This document shows, piece by piece, positions 51,960-63,071 of a DNA stretch of 64,000 nt; position 1 is the stretch's first letter; each line of letters starts with the position of its first letter. A program made the translations under genes and the position numbers. This stretch comes from Marinilabilia salmonicolor (GTDB lineage Bacteria > Bacteroidota > Bacteroidia > Bacteroidales > Marinilabiliaceae), in assembly GCF_003003035.1 (NCBI RefSeq), contig NZ_PVTS01000001.1, positions 124,001-188,000 on the forward strand, in the 5' to 3' direction. The notes under the pieces were generated by a model. It was not told the origin of the DNA, did not search any database, and saw only the letters and a program-made list of their open reading frames with translations.

Positions 51960-54900
51960 ATGAGGTGTAAAAAGTTGTTTATTAATTTTTTGTTGTTGTC
52001 CTTCATTGTTCCCATCACAACAGAAGGACGCTCCTATTGGAGTTCAGAGCTTTATTTTCGCGATATACCTGTCGATCAGGGCTTGTCTCAATCTTCTGTC
52101 TATTGCATGCATCAGGATGACAAAGGATTTATCTGGATCGGGACCAAAGATGGTCTGAATCGATATGATGGATATGAATTTCTTTCCTATAAATACACCC
52201 AAAGCAACCCCGGATCGCTCTCCAATAATGAAATAATATGTCTCGAAAATGATCAAAATAAGTATTTGTGGATCGGTACCAGAAGTGGTGGAATCAACAG
52301 GTTGAATTTTGCTACCGGGGATATTGACCGATTCAATACGCTGACCTATGATGACCTTGTTCAGGATTTGGAAACTGACAGCTTGAATAATTTGTGGGCA
52401 GGCACATCTGAAGGACTATTGTTATTCTCTGCTGATGAGACAGGTGAGAGGAATATGATTCGAAATGTTTCTGAAACTGCAAGATACTTCAACTCTCAGG
52501 GGAAAATATTTGAACCGGGCAGGAAAAATATTTCCATTACGGTGATTAAAGAAATACGTAAAGGGCTTTTGTTTGTCGGTTGTGAAGAAGGATTGTTTCG
52601 GTATGATGTTGAGAAGAATGAGTTTACCTCCATTTCTAAACAGACTCTCGGAGTAACGGTTTTCACATCTGTTGTTGTCGATAAAGAAGGTGCTGTGTGG
52701 GCCGGATCCTATGAGGGTTTATTTAAAATACCTGCTGCTTCCATTGGGGAACAGGAAGCCGGACTTGCCCATTTCCATTCCGGAGCATCTGCTGCCGACC
52801 GAAGACTTGAAGTTGACTGGGTAGAGGACCTTGCCTTTGATCATCTGGGGAATTTGTGGGTTGGATCCAGAGGAGGGGGGCTTTTTAAAATTTCCAACGA
52901 CCGGGTAGTTGCTCAATATAAATATTCCCGAGCCAACAAGGCTTCATTGCCCGATGATCTGATTAACTCTTTGATGATTGACCGAACCGGAATTCTCTGG
53001 ATTGGTACGGAAAGCAGAGGACTGGCTTATTCGGATCTTTATTCGGGTGGATTTCACGTTATTCGTCCGGGAATTTCTCCGGAAAGAGGCCTTAGTGACA
53101 ATCTGGTCACTGCTTTGACAGGAAAAGATAGCCGTCTCTGGGTGGGGACGGCCGCAGCAGGAATAGATGTTTTTTCCAACCGGAATGTGGAGATATCCAA
53201 ATTAAATACCATTCCTCGTGTATATGTGGATAATGAGATGTTTACTAAGGAGATTATGGCTTTGCTAATTGATAGCGAGGACCAGTTGTGGATCGGTTCT
53301 GCATCCAACAGAGTTAGTGTTTACAATCGTTCGGGAGAGTTTCGAAGCTACATGGTCAACGGATTTGTTTTTTCATTGTACGAAGATTCGAACGATAGAA
53401 TTTGGTTTGGTACCTGGGGACGTGGTTTGGGCTTTATTGATAAGAAAACCGACCAGGTGGAGGATTATTATGGTACCGTTGCCAACTCTTTGGGGTTGAG
53501 TAGTGATAAAGTGTTGAGTATTTTTGAAGATTCACGTGGTCTTCTTTGGATAGGTACAAAAGGAGGAGGCATTAACGTATGTAATAAAGAAAAAGTGGTT
53601 TCGCGAACAGGGGAGTTTGTGGCCTACAAGAATATTACCGGTGATACACTTAGTTTGAGCTATAATGATGTTTACGATATACTGGAAGATCAGAACGGAG
53701 ATATATGGCTGGCTTCCGGAAGTGGTTTGAATAAGGTGTTGTATGATGAATCAAGAGGACTTAAGACCTCCGCTGAAAACGGACAGTTGTCATTCCGGTC
53801 CTACACAGAGCGAGACGGTTTGGCCGGAGGGCTGGTGCTTTTTATTGAAGAGGACAGCAATGGGCGTTTATGGTTAGGGACCAATAAAGGAATTTCCAGG
53901 TTTGAGCCACAAAGCAGGGTATTTACCAATTACGGGGTAAATAATGGATTGCCTTCTGGGGAGTTTCATGCCAATGCCTCTTACAAGGATCGGAATTCGG
54001 GAGTGATGTATTTCGGAGGTGTGGACGGAGTTACTGTTTTTCATCCGGACAGTATGCAATCCAATCCATTCCCTCCTAAACCACAACTTACCGGCTTGCG
54101 TTTGCATAACAATCCGGTCTTTCCTGATGAAAAGGTGAACGGGAGAATTATTTTGGATAAAAATATAACGTACTCTGATCATCTGACACTGTCTCATAGT
54201 AATAATGAGGTCACTTTTGAGTTTTCAGCACTTCACTATTCCAATCCGGGAGATATAAAATATGCTTTTCGTCTTCAGGGATTTAATGAATCCTGGCAGG
54301 AGACTACCAGTGAAAACCGTCGGGCTACCTATACCAATCTCCACGAGGGAGATTACGTCTTTGAAGTGAAAGCCACCGATAGTTCCGGAGAGTGGTTTTC
54401 GGAGACAGCAACCATGCTTGTGACAATCAATCCTCCGTTGTGGCGAACCGGCTGGGCCTATTTTATTTACATTGCCCTGGCTGTTTTCTTATTGTTTACC
54501 TTCAGAAAGTACTCTCTTATTGGTGCCAAGCAAAAGAACAATTTAATTATTGAGAGCATTCAGCACCGAAAAGACAAAGAACTGACTGATGCAAAAATGC
54601 GCTTTTTCACCAATATATCGCATGAAATCCGTACCCCGCTGACATTGATACATGCTCCCCTTCAGGAAATATTGAATCGTAGCGATCTGAACCGGGAGGT
54701 TTATAATACACTTTCCATTATGCACCGGAATGTAAAACGGCTGTTGAATATGGTAAATCAGCTGCTGGAATTTCGAAAGATTGATACCGGGCATTCTGAG
54801 GTCAATCCTGTTACATTCAATTTATTGGTTTTGTGTCAGGATACTTTGGCTGCTTTTCATTCTCTGGCCGATCAGAAGGATATTGAAGTAGGTGTGGAGG

Positions 54901-56165
54901 CACCTGAAGAGATCTGGATAACATCCGATGAAAAAATGATTTCCACCGCATTATATAATTTGTTATCCAATGCCCTGAAGTTTACTCCTTCCGGGGGGAA
55001 GGTCTCGCTCCAACTTGAATATTTCAATGATGGGGGATCTTCTTCGGAGCGAAAGATTATTGTTCGTGTTTGCGATTCCGGGCCCGGAATTCCTGAGCAT
55101 TTGCTAGAGAAGGTCTTTGAACGGTTTAGTCAGGTTAAGACAGGCAAGCATTCACATCTGGGAGGTTCAGGCATCGGACTTTCCATCGTTAAGGAGTTTG
55201 TGGCGCTTAATCGGGGAGAGGTAAAGGCCTACAATAGGGAAGAAGGGGGTTGTTGTTTCGAAATGATATTGCCGGAGCTTGCCGAGAAAGTTGGAGGTGC
55301 CGCGATGGAAGAATCGATTTCAGATGGTGTTGAACCCGGAAATGATAACGTATTTGTGGTGGAGACCTTTTCTGAGAATGAGCATCTGTACGATGATGAG
55401 ACTGCAAAACCGGGAATGTGTATTGTGGAAGATGACCATGAACTTGCCAACTGGCTGGCGCGGGTATTTGAAACGGAGTTTAATGTTGCTGTTTTCTATG
55501 ATGGTAAGGAGGCTTTTCCCGGGATATTGGCTAAAATGCCGGATATCATTATTTGTGATGTAATGCTTCCCGGGATGTTGGGTACCGAGCTCACCGAAAC
55601 GTTGAAAAAGCGCTTTGAGACCAGCCATATTCCCGTTATTCTGCTGACCGCAAAGACGGGTGATGATAGTATGTTGGAGGGGTTAAAAACCGGGGCTGAC
55701 AGTTACATTACCAAACCTTTTAATATTAATATTCTCAAAGCCCAGGTTGGTTCGCTGGTTAAGTCAAGAATGGCGTTTAAACAAAACTTTGCAGGTAAGC
55801 TGTCGTTGGAACCCTCCGAGGAGACTATTACTCCTGCGGATGAAAAATTCCTTACAAAACTGATGGAGGTGACCGAAAATAAAATGGGTGACCCTTCATT
55901 TGATGTGTCGGTTTTGGTTGATGAAATGCATATGAGCCATTCGATTATTCTTAAGAAAGTTAAATCCATGACCGGACTTTCACTTGTTGAGTTTATTCGT
56001 TCAATGAGAATTAAACGGGCTGCTCAGATATTCAGGCAGGATAAGCTTTCTGTATCCGAAGTGAGTTTTATGGTAGGGTTTTCAGATCCCAAATATTTTA
56101 GTAAATGTTTTTCCAAACAAATTGGTAAGAAACCAACTGAGTATATTAAGGATCATCATTTATAA
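51960..56165 (+). CDS. Hybrid two-component system sensor-regulator (HTCS)
   Basis: 1401 aa, full length. Signal sequence (1-23), a double propeller of two-component regulator repeats (about 30-720, with repeated GxLWIGT/GLNRYD motifs), a Y_Y_Y domain (about 740-825), one transmembrane helix (about 832-850), HisKA with H888 in ISHEIRTPLTLI, HATPase, a receiver with D1200 in IIICDVMLPG, and a C-terminal AraC HTH (about 1300-1401). Such proteins sense a specific xylan oligosaccharide in the periplasm and activate the linked SusCD operon. Transcribed away from lacI. Confidence 0.95.
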   Translation: MRCKKLFINFLLLSFIVPITTEGRSYWSSELYFRDIPVDQGLSQSSVYCMHQDDKGFIWIGTKDGLNRYDGYEFLSYKYTQSNPGSLSNNEIICLENDQNKYLWIGTRSGGINRLNFATGDIDRFNTLTYDDLVQDLETDSLNNLWAGTSEGLLLFSADETGERNMIRNVSETARYFNSQGKIFEPGRKNISITVIKEIRKGLLFVGCEEGLFRYDVEKNEFTSISKQTLGVTVFTSVVVDKEGAVWAGSYEGLFKIPAASIGEQEAGLAHFHSGASAADRRLEVDWVEDLAFDHLGNLWVGSRGGGLFKISNDRVVAQYKYSRANKASLPDDLINSLMIDRTGILWIGTESRGLAYSDLYSGGFHVIRPGISPERGLSDNLVTALTGKDSRLWVGTAAAGIDVFSNRNVEISKLNTIPRVYVDNEMFTKEIMALLIDSEDQLWIGSASNRVSVYNRSGEFRSYMVNGFVFSLYEDSNDRIWFGTWGRGLGFIDKKTDQVEDYYGTVANSLGLSSDKVLSIFEDSRGLLWIGTKGGGINVCNKEKVVSRTGEFVAYKNITGDTLSLSYNDVYDILEDQNGDIWLASGSGLNKVLYDESRGLKTSAENGQLSFRSYTERDGLAGGLVLFIEEDSNGRLWLGTNKGISRFEPQSRVFTNYGVNNGLPSGEFHANASYKDRNSGVMYFGGVDGVTVFHPDSMQSNPFPPKPQLTGLRLHNNPVFPDEKVNGRIILDKNITYSDHLTLSHSNNEVTFEFSALHYSNPGDIKYAFRLQGFNESWQETTSENRRATYTNLHEGDYVFEVKATDSSGEWFSETATMLVTINPPLWRTGWAYFIYIALAVFLLFTFRKYSLIGAKQKNNLIIESIQHRKDKELTDAKMRFFTNISHEIRTPLTLIHAPLQEILNRSDLNREVYNTLSIMHRNVKRLLNMVNQLLEFRKIDTGHSEVNPVTFNLLVLCQDTLAAFHSLADQKDIEVGVEAPEEIWITSDEKMISTALYNLLSNALKFTPSGGKVSLQLEYFNDGGSSSERKIIVRVCDSGPGIPEHLLEKVFERFSQVKTGKHSHLGGSGIGLSIVKEFVALNRGEVKAYNREEGGCCFEMILPELAEKVGGAAMEESISDGVEPGNDNVFVVETFSENEHLYDDETAKPGMCIVEDDHELANWLARVFETEFNVAVFYDGKEAFPGILAKMPDIIICDVMLPGMLGTELTETLKKRFETSHIPVILLTAKTGDDSMLEGLKTGADSYITKPFNINILKAQVGSLVKSRMAFKQNFAGKLSLEPSEETITPADEKFLTKLMEVTENKMGDPSFDVSVLVDEMHMSHSIILKKVKSMTGLSLVEFIRSMRIKRAAQIFRQDKLSVSEVSFMVGFSDPKYFSKCFSKQIGKKPTEYIKDHHL

Positions 56166-56672
56166 ATGTTGGGGCGGCTTGAATGAGTAACTTCTTATTG
56201 TTACTTAAAACCCCCGGCTTTTACGATTATATTTTTGATGTTTGGTGGCCTGAAAGCTGTTTTTCGCTTTGAGACATTTCCAGTGTCTGATTTTGATATT
56301 CCTTTTTGTAAAATAATTCTTCTTTTTTTTTGCTTTTTTATGGGATGCTCTAATCGGATTTTAAATTTATCCCCTTCTTTTGCCTTTTATTTCCACTTAA
56401 CGAGAGAAAATTACACCTTTTTAATGAAAAATTCCACTTTTATAGACCTCTTATGCTGTATATTCGTAATGTTAAAAAAAGTTTAAAAACAAATCAAAAA
56501 CCTTATTGCTTATGAAAAATTATCCCTTAGTGTATGTGGAAATTTTAAATTGTTTAAAAAAGGAGTAGTTTTTTTACAAAGAGCGCGGAACAGCACAGAA
56601 CAAGAGAGCGTTTTCTTTCAACTTAAGTATGGAGATTGCTTTTCAATTTCCTAACCAGAAAAAAAATTTCAA
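56166..56672 (+). other. Intergenic region between the HTCS and susC genes
   Basis: 507 bp, strongly AT-rich. A -7-like box TATTTTTG (56230-56237) is about 435 bp before susC, too far to be sure. No operator repeat resembling the LacI site was found. The ORF at 56235-56486 has unconvincing composition. The susC promoter activated by the HTCS must lie here but was not identified. Confidence 0.4.
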
Positions 56673-59600
56673 ATGAGAAAAACTGATTTATTTTTAAAAA
56701 GGACATTATTTGCATTGTTCTTTTTATTATCTGTTTCTTTTGCTGCATTTTCACAGAATGTGAGGGTAACGGGGCAGGTTACAGATAATATGGGACCACT
56801 TCCGGGAGTGAATATAATGATTGTGGGAACTTCGCAGGGAACCATTACCGATGTAGATGGAAACTACAGTATAGAAGTTCCTGCAGATGGAGAGTTGAGA
56901 TTTAACTTTATTGGATTTGAATCACAGGTGATCCCTGTTGACGGACGCACTGAAATCAATGTGCAGATGCAGGAAGATGTGCAGGCACTTGATGAGGTTG
57001 TAGTTGTTGGTTATGGACAGATGAAGCGTAGCGACCTTACAGGTTCTGTTGTGTCAGTTTCCAATGAATCGATTGAAGAAACCGTATCAACCTCTGTTGA
57101 TCAGGTATTGCAAGGTCGTGCAGCCGGTGTTCAGGTGATGCAAAACTCAGGTACTCCGGGAGGTGGCTCTTCTATCCGGATTCGTGGTATCAATTCATTG
57201 ACATCCTCTACTGAACCTATCTTTGTTATTGACGGAGTTATTATTGACGGAAATACCGGAAATAATAGTGAAAACGTTTTGACATCCATTAACCCCAATG
57301 ATATCGTTTCCATGGATATTCTGAAGGATGCCTCAGCAACAGCTATATATGGTTCGCGGGCAGCCAATGGGGTTGTGATCATCAATACCAGACAAGGTGA
57401 AAAAGGAAAAAGTCTGGTTTCTTACAGTGGTCATTATGGAATTCAGGAAATGGCCACAAAGCTTGACCTTCTCAATCTGCAACAGTATGCTATTCACAAA
57501 AACAATCGTGCTGATGCAGGTATCGTTACCCGGGATAATTATTTTATCCGTCCCGACTTGTTGGGAGAAGGAACCGATTGGCAGGATGAGTTGTTTTCAC
57601 AAGCAAGCATTCAGAGTCACAACCTTTCTGTAAGTGGAGGAGGAGAGAATAACACCTATGCACTTGCTGCCGGATTTCTTGATCAGGAAGGTATTGCCAT
57701 CGGGTCCGGATTTACCAGGTATAATTTGCGTGGTAATTTCCAGTCTGATGTTAATGAGTGGTTTCGTGCCGGTGTCAATTTTGCACTGAATAATTCAGAA
57801 CAGCAGGTGACTGTTGAGGATGCAAATCTGATTAAAGTGGCGATGAAGCAAACGCCTAACGTGGCTGTGCGCAATGCTGATGGAACATTTGACGGTCCGG
57901 ATACAGATATGTATGTGCAAACCAACCCTGTGGGGCTGGCAATGCTTCGTGAAAATGAGAACGAAAAGACCGGTATTCGTAGTAATGTTTTCGGTGAGAT
58001 TAAGTTTATGGATGGTCTTACTTTCAAGACAGAATTTGCAAGTGATCTCGGAATGACCAATACCTATCGCTTCAATCCTTCCTACTCTTTTGGAGCCATA
58101 ACAAATGAGGTTATTGAGTCAACGAGAACCAAATCGTACAGTAAGTTCTATTCATGGAACAACCTGGTAACCTTTAATCGCACTTTTGCAGAAGTGCATG
58201 CTGTTAATGTGATGCTGGGACATGAAATGCAAAAATCTCACTGGGAGTATTTGTCCGGATACCGAAGCGGTTTCGTGAGCAATGTGGGACACGATCTGAA
58301 TTTGGGAGACGGAACAACAGCCAATGCAGGTGGTAGTTCCGGAGGAAGCTCTATTATGTCTTACTTCGGGCGTGCTTTTTATTCGTTTAACGATAAGTAT
58401 CAGTTAACTGCTACCTTGCGTTATGATGGATCTTCCAAATTTGCTGAAGGCAACAAATGGGGGCTTTTCCCGTCTGCTGCTTTTGGATGGAAGGTTTCCA
58501 ATGAACCCTTTATGAGCGGAATTTCTTCCATCAATAATCTTAAGCTTCGACTGGGTTACGGTGCTGTGGGTAACGAAAATGTCGGATCCGATTACGCTTA
58601 TACTTCGGTACTAGCACCTGTAACTACCGTTTTTGGAACCGGCCTAATCAGCGAAAATATGGCCAATCCCGATCTGAAATGGGAGACCACTTATTCCGCG
58701 AACATTGGATTAGACCTGAATATGTTTAATAACCGCATCCAGTTTATCGGAGATGTGTATTACAAGGAAACTCAGGATCTTTTGCTGAATGTTCCCCTTC
58801 CTGCCTATATGGGAAGTGAAGGACAAGGTTCTGTAACACCTCCTTTTGCCAATGTTGGTTCATTGGAAAATAAAGGTTTGGAAGCAACGCTCTCGACCAT
58901 AAATATCGACCGTGGGGATTTCTTCTGGAAAACCAATCTGGTTTTTACGCTTAACAGAAGTAAAGTGTTGAGTATGGATACCGAGTCCAGTACCATTGAT
59001 AAAACCATTCAGGAAGGTTCCGAAACAACCATTGTTACCAGAACCGCCGTGGATCAGCCCATCGGTCAGTTTTACGGATATAAGGTTATTGGCCGGTTCA
59101 ATGAAGCTACCGATTTTTACTATAAAGATGGTGCCGGAAATATTCAGGAAGTTGCACGTCCCGAAGGACTTGATATAAGCGAAACCGGTGTTTGGATTGG
59201 CGATTACATTTTCAAGGATATCAACGGAGATGGTGTAATCAACGAATCAGACCGTACTTATATTGGAAATCCTGAGCCTAAATTTACTTTTGGTATTGGA
59301 AATACCTTTTCATATAAAGGTTTTGATTTGAATATCTTCCTCAACGGATTCTATGGCAATGATGTGATTAATTATCAGAAACGTTGGCTGGAAAATCCCA
59401 GGGAAAATCACAACCTCTATACTTCTGCATTGGATTATGCCCGCGTTGAGCAGATAGATCCCGACGGTCCGGTGGACATCCGAAATACACATATTACCGG
59501 TGGTGATCCGATGATGCCCCGACTGGCCGCCTCTTCATCCAATGCCAACAACCGTTTGAGCGACCGCTTTGTGGAAGATGGTTCATTTATCAGGATTCAG

Positions 59601-59825
59601 GATGTTTCATTGAGTTACTCACTCCCTAAAGACTGGATTTCTTCTGTTGGCGTTGATGTTGTGAAGGTGTATGCCAAAGTGAAGAATGCTTACACATTTA
59701 CAAAGTACTCCGGATATGATCCTGAGGTTGGTTCTTACAACCAGGATGCTTTGATGACAGGTATAGATAACGGACGTTATCCTTCACCCAGAATCTATAC
59801 ATTCGGTGTAAATATTTCGTTTTAA
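56673..59825 (+). CDS. SusC-like TonB-dependent outer-membrane transporter
   Basis: 1050 aa. Signal peptide (1-28, AAFSQ), a carboxypeptidase-like beta-sandwich (about 29-105, VTGQVTDNMGPLPGVNIMI, GNYSIEVP), TonB box-like region with EVVVVGYG (about 108-115), plug with PGGGSSIRIRG and ATAIYGSRAANGV, and a long barrel ending RIYTFGVNISF. It imports oligosaccharides together with SusD, 20 bp downstream. The neighbouring GH10 and GH43 genes suggest xylan fragments as substrates. Confidence 0.95.
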   Translation: MRKTDLFLKRTLFALFFLLSVSFAAFSQNVRVTGQVTDNMGPLPGVNIMIVGTSQGTITDVDGNYSIEVPADGELRFNFIGFESQVIPVDGRTEINVQMQEDVQALDEVVVVGYGQMKRSDLTGSVVSVSNESIEETVSTSVDQVLQGRAAGVQVMQNSGTPGGGSSIRIRGINSLTSSTEPIFVIDGVIIDGNTGNNSENVLTSINPNDIVSMDILKDASATAIYGSRAANGVVIINTRQGEKGKSLVSYSGHYGIQEMATKLDLLNLQQYAIHKNNRADAGIVTRDNYFIRPDLLGEGTDWQDELFSQASIQSHNLSVSGGGENNTYALAAGFLDQEGIAIGSGFTRYNLRGNFQSDVNEWFRAGVNFALNNSEQQVTVEDANLIKVAMKQTPNVAVRNADGTFDGPDTDMYVQTNPVGLAMLRENENEKTGIRSNVFGEIKFMDGLTFKTEFASDLGMTNTYRFNPSYSFGAITNEVIESTRTKSYSKFYSWNNLVTFNRTFAEVHAVNVMLGHEMQKSHWEYLSGYRSGFVSNVGHDLNLGDGTTANAGGSSGGSSIMSYFGRAFYSFNDKYQLTATLRYDGSSKFAEGNKWGLFPSAAFGWKVSNEPFMSGISSINNLKLRLGYGAVGNENVGSDYAYTSVLAPVTTVFGTGLISENMANPDLKWETTYSANIGLDLNMFNNRIQFIGDVYYKETQDLLLNVPLPAYMGSEGQGSVTPPFANVGSLENKGLEATLSTINIDRGDFFWKTNLVFTLNRSKVLSMDTESSTIDKTIQEGSETTIVTRTAVDQPIGQFYGYKVIGRFNEATDFYYKDGAGNIQEVARPEGLDISETGVWIGDYIFKDINGDGVINESDRTYIGNPEPKFTFGIGNTFSYKGFDLNIFLNGFYGNDVINYQKRWLENPRENHNLYTSALDYARVEQIDPDGPVDIRNTHITGGDPMMPRLAASSSNANNRLSDRFVEDGSFIRIQDVSLSYSLPKDWISSVGVDVVKVYAKVKNAYTFTKYSGYDPEVGSYNQDALMTGIDNGRYPSPRIYTFGVNISF

Positions 59826-59845
59826 TCCTGTAAATGTAAAGAACA

Positions 59846-61483
59846 ATGAAAATAAAAAAGATATTAACAATAATAGCCTTTGCCGGCCTTGGGATTACCT
59901 CTTGTGATGACGGATTTTTGGAGGTACAACCCAATGATACTATTACATTGGACAACTTTTTTGCCAGTGAAAACGACCTCAAAGCTGCAACTGCCGGATT
60001 GTACGGAAAAGTGTGGTTCGATTTTAACGATAAATTTTACTATGCACTCGGAGACGGAAGAGCAAACAATATTTTTGCTCCCTATTCAGATTATGTTTAT
60101 CCATTTACCAATTTTACAGAGACGTCTCTTACAGGCCCGCTGGTTTCGGCATGGGGCTCATTCTATAATGTAATTGGACAGGCCAATAATACCATTAATA
60201 ATATTGAGGCCAATGCTACCAATGTTTCTGAAGAAGCAAAAAATGAAGCGATTGCTGAAGCCCGGTTTATGAGAGGTACTGCCTATTGGTATCTTGCCTC
60301 ATTGTGGGGAAATGTGCCCATTATCACTGATAATGCTGCAATAGTGAATAATCCGATTATTCCTACCAATCCGCGTAATGATGTATTTGAGTTTGCCATC
60401 CGTGATCTGGAATTTGCAGCAACTCATTTGCCACTGGAAGCAACTCAGAACGGAAGATTGAATCAATGGAGCGCCTACGGTATGCTGGCAAGGGTTTATC
60501 TTTCTTACGCCGGCTTGCACAATATCGATGACCGCAATGGTGGACTACGTGATCCGGAGTATCTTGAGTTGGCCAGAAAAGCTGCAGAGAAAGTTTGTAC
60601 AGAAAGCGGCCTTGAGTTAAACGATGACTATGCCGAGCTCTTTACCATTGACGGAAACAATGATCCGGAATCACTTTTTGCGTTGCAATGGGTTGGAGGA
60701 ACTACCGAATATGGTATTACCAATACCCAGCAGGCTTATTTTGCCTGGAATTCCGAAATTACCGGTGATGATGCTGCATGGGGTTACTATACTTTTGCCT
60801 CCTGGGACATGATCAGAGAATATGATTCCGATGAAACGGTTCGTCTTCATTCTACATTTGCCACTTATGGTGCCGAATATCCGGAAATCAATCAGGCTGC
60901 CGGGGGATATCTGTATGAAGAGACTGATCGTGCCAATATTAAAAAAGGGGTGGTTGGTTCTACAAAAGATACCGAAGGTGTGGCTGTTAGAATGAACTCC
61001 GGGTTAACTACAAAAATGCTTCGTTTGGCAGAAGTTTACCTGATTTATGCTGAGGCAATCCTGGGCAACAATCCATCAACAACGGATGCCACCGCTCTTG
61101 AATACTTTAATAAAGTTCGTGAACGCGCCGGAATGCCAAGTAAGTCAGAAATTACTTATGAGGATATTCGTTACGAACGTCGCATTGAGCTGGCTATGGA
61201 AGGCCAATACTGGTACGACTTGGTTCGCCGTTCATACTATCGTCAGCAGGAAGTGCTCAATTATGTGAATGATGCTCAGGATCGTGCTGTTCAGTATGAG
61301 TATGATGAAGCAACAGGCACTTATATTGAAGGCGATGAAAATACTGCTCAGCAGGTTGCCACAGCCACCGCAGAGGATTTGTTACTGCCTTATCCTGAAT
61401 CAGAACTGGTGCAAAACCCACTGCTGAGAGAGGAGCCTGTGAATTATGAGTTTACAGAAGAGAGAGTAAACTTATTCCAGTAA
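59846..61483 (+). CDS. SusD-like (RagB/SusD) glycan-binding lipoprotein
   Basis: 545 aa. Lipobox GITSC (Cys20) and the N-terminal CDDGFLEVQPNDTITLDNFFAS typical of SusD, helical TPR-like repeats (EARFMRGTAYWYL near 150), and the C-terminal RagB domain with EVYLIYAEAIL, FNKVRERAGMP and RRIELAMEGQYWYDLVRR. Sits on the cell surface as a lid on the SusC barrel. Confidence 0.95.
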   Translation: MKIKKILTIIAFAGLGITSCDDGFLEVQPNDTITLDNFFASENDLKAATAGLYGKVWFDFNDKFYYALGDGRANNIFAPYSDYVYPFTNFTETSLTGPLVSAWGSFYNVIGQANNTINNIEANATNVSEEAKNEAIAEARFMRGTAYWYLASLWGNVPIITDNAAIVNNPIIPTNPRNDVFEFAIRDLEFAATHLPLEATQNGRLNQWSAYGMLARVYLSYAGLHNIDDRNGGLRDPEYLELARKAAEKVCTESGLELNDDYAELFTIDGNNDPESLFALQWVGGTTEYGITNTQQAYFAWNSEITGDDAAWGYYTFASWDMIREYDSDETVRLHSTFATYGAEYPEINQAAGGYLYEETDRANIKKGVVGSTKDTEGVAVRMNSGLTTKMLRLAEVYLIYAEAILGNNPSTTDATALEYFNKVRERAGMPSKSEITYEDIRYERRIELAMEGQYWYDLVRRSYYRQQEVLNYVNDAQDRAVQYEYDEATGTYIEGDENTAQQVATATAEDLLLPYPESELVQNPLLREEPVNYEFTEERVNLFQ

Positions 61484-61633
61484 ATATTGAGATTCCCGGA
61501 CTTTTTTATAAACGAAGGTCTAAAAATTAAATAATACAGAATATGAAACGAGCATGGCAGGGAAATTACAAATCTATTTATGTTTATTCTGCATGCAAGT
61601 TCCATGTGACCATAACAAATAAATTATAATCAC

Positions 61634-63034
61634 ATGAAAAAAACAATTAATATATGGCTCTTGCTGGGATTTCTGATCTCTTCATTTGCATTCTTTGGAT
61701 GTGAAGATGATGACAATCCGGCAGATAGTACCCCCATCTCGGTAAAAGCAGTTTACCTTCAGGATGTTGATTCAGATGTGCCTGACCGTCAGGTCGATTT
61801 TGCCCGGCTTGGGCAGGTGCTGCGTATTGAAGGTTCCGGTTTTAACGGAGTCCGTAGGGTGTTCGTAAATGGGTACAATACCTATTTTAATCCGGTTTAC
61901 GTGAGCGACAACAATATGCTCATCCAGTTAAGTGGAGAGACCCCTATTATTGAAGCAGAGGAAGAGGTGAGAAATACCATACGTTTTGTGAAAACAGGAA
62001 CTGAACTTGTTTATGATTTCGATATTCGTGCCTCCTCTCCTGTTGTTTCCAGAATCTCACACACCTTACCTCAGGCCGGTGAGTCCATTGTAATTTATGG
62101 TAGTGGACTTACCGAGATTCATAAAGTTGTTTTCCCCGGAGATGTGGAAGTTACAGAGGGAATTACTTCTGATGAAGAAGGGGAGTATGCTATTGTGACT
62201 GTTCCTGATGGTCTTACCGAAGGTGGTTCCATCTTTGTAGAAGGATCAAATGGTGGCGCCTATTCTCCTGCCTACTTTAATTTTAAAGAAGGTGTTATTC
62301 TTGATTTCGATGGAAACGGACAACAGGGATTTTGGAGCTGGTCTGAGGATGGTAGCATGATTAATGATGAGGATTTGAAATCTGAAGTTATTGGTCAGGG
62401 AAATCTTTCTCAGGGCACTTATGTTCCTCATCGTCCCGATCGTATTGCTTCTTTCCCAATCAATAGCAGTCGAAATACGGAGGTGTGGACGGCCGGAAAC
62501 GATGTGGATGACTGGAGAGGTCAGCTTACTCCGTACATCCCTGCAAATACTCCGGTAAACCAGGTGGCGTTCCAGTTCGACATTTTCGTGCCGGAAGCGT
62601 GGAGTGAGTCAGGTTTCTTAAAGCTCTGTCTTCACAACAGCTTTAACGGTGGTGAATGGGCTGGTGATGCATACAACTATGTTCCCTGGGTGGAAGATGG
62701 CGAGATTGTGCCTTTTGAAACCGATGGCTGGATAACAGTTACTGTTCCTTTCAGTGACTTCTATGCATTCTCAGGAACCGACGAGGAATATACCTTCGAG
62801 GATGTATTAGTGGCTCGTGAAGAGTCCAGCTACAAGAATTTCGGAATCTACTTTGAGAATACCGACTTTGCGCTGTCCGATATTACCGGAAATGATTCAG
62901 ATGCGACGGAGTTCCCGTCTTCGGAAACATCAGTGGATGTTTATACGGACAACTGGAGAGTGGTTTCTCTGGAGAAACCCACTTATACTGACTTCCCTGA
63001 AGGAGGAGAGCAGACTGAAGAAGTGGTGGAATAG
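61634..63034 (+). CDS. Surface glycan-binding lipoprotein with IPT/TIG domains (SGBP-B type)
   Basis: 466 aa. Lipobox FFGC (Cys23), then two Ig-like IPT/TIG domains (about 40-120 and 125-210, with LRIEGSGFNGVRRVFVNG and IVIYGSGLTEIHKVVFPG), and a C-terminal glycan-binding domain (about 215-450, GVILDFDGNGQQGFWSW, CLHNSFNGGEW, DGWITVTVPFSDFY). It keeps xylan chains at the surface near the transporter. Third gene of the susCD operon, 150 bp after susD. Confidence 0.88.
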   Translation: MKKTINIWLLLGFLISSFAFFGCEDDDNPADSTPISVKAVYLQDVDSDVPDRQVDFARLGQVLRIEGSGFNGVRRVFVNGYNTYFNPVYVSDNNMLIQLSGETPIIEAEEEVRNTIRFVKTGTELVYDFDIRASSPVVSRISHTLPQAGESIVIYGSGLTEIHKVVFPGDVEVTEGITSDEEGEYAIVTVPDGLTEGGSIFVEGSNGGAYSPAYFNFKEGVILDFDGNGQQGFWSWSEDGSMINDEDLKSEVIGQGNLSQGTYVPHRPDRIASFPINSSRNTEVWTAGNDVDDWRGQLTPYIPANTPVNQVAFQFDIFVPEAWSESGFLKLCLHNSFNGGEWAGDAYNYVPWVEDGEIVPFETDGWITVTVPFSDFYAFSGTDEEYTFEDVLVAREESSYKNFGIYFENTDFALSDITGNDSDATEFPSSETSVDVYTDNWRVVSLEKPTYTDFPEGGEQTEEVVE

Positions 63035-63071
63035 TAATGCATTTTGTCTCATAAATTAAGAAATGACGATT

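Noticed and set aside
56235-56486. 83-aa ORF between HTCS and susC
   Set aside because: Low-complexity Phe/Cys-rich composition, AT-rich DNA, no family resemblance; likely chance.
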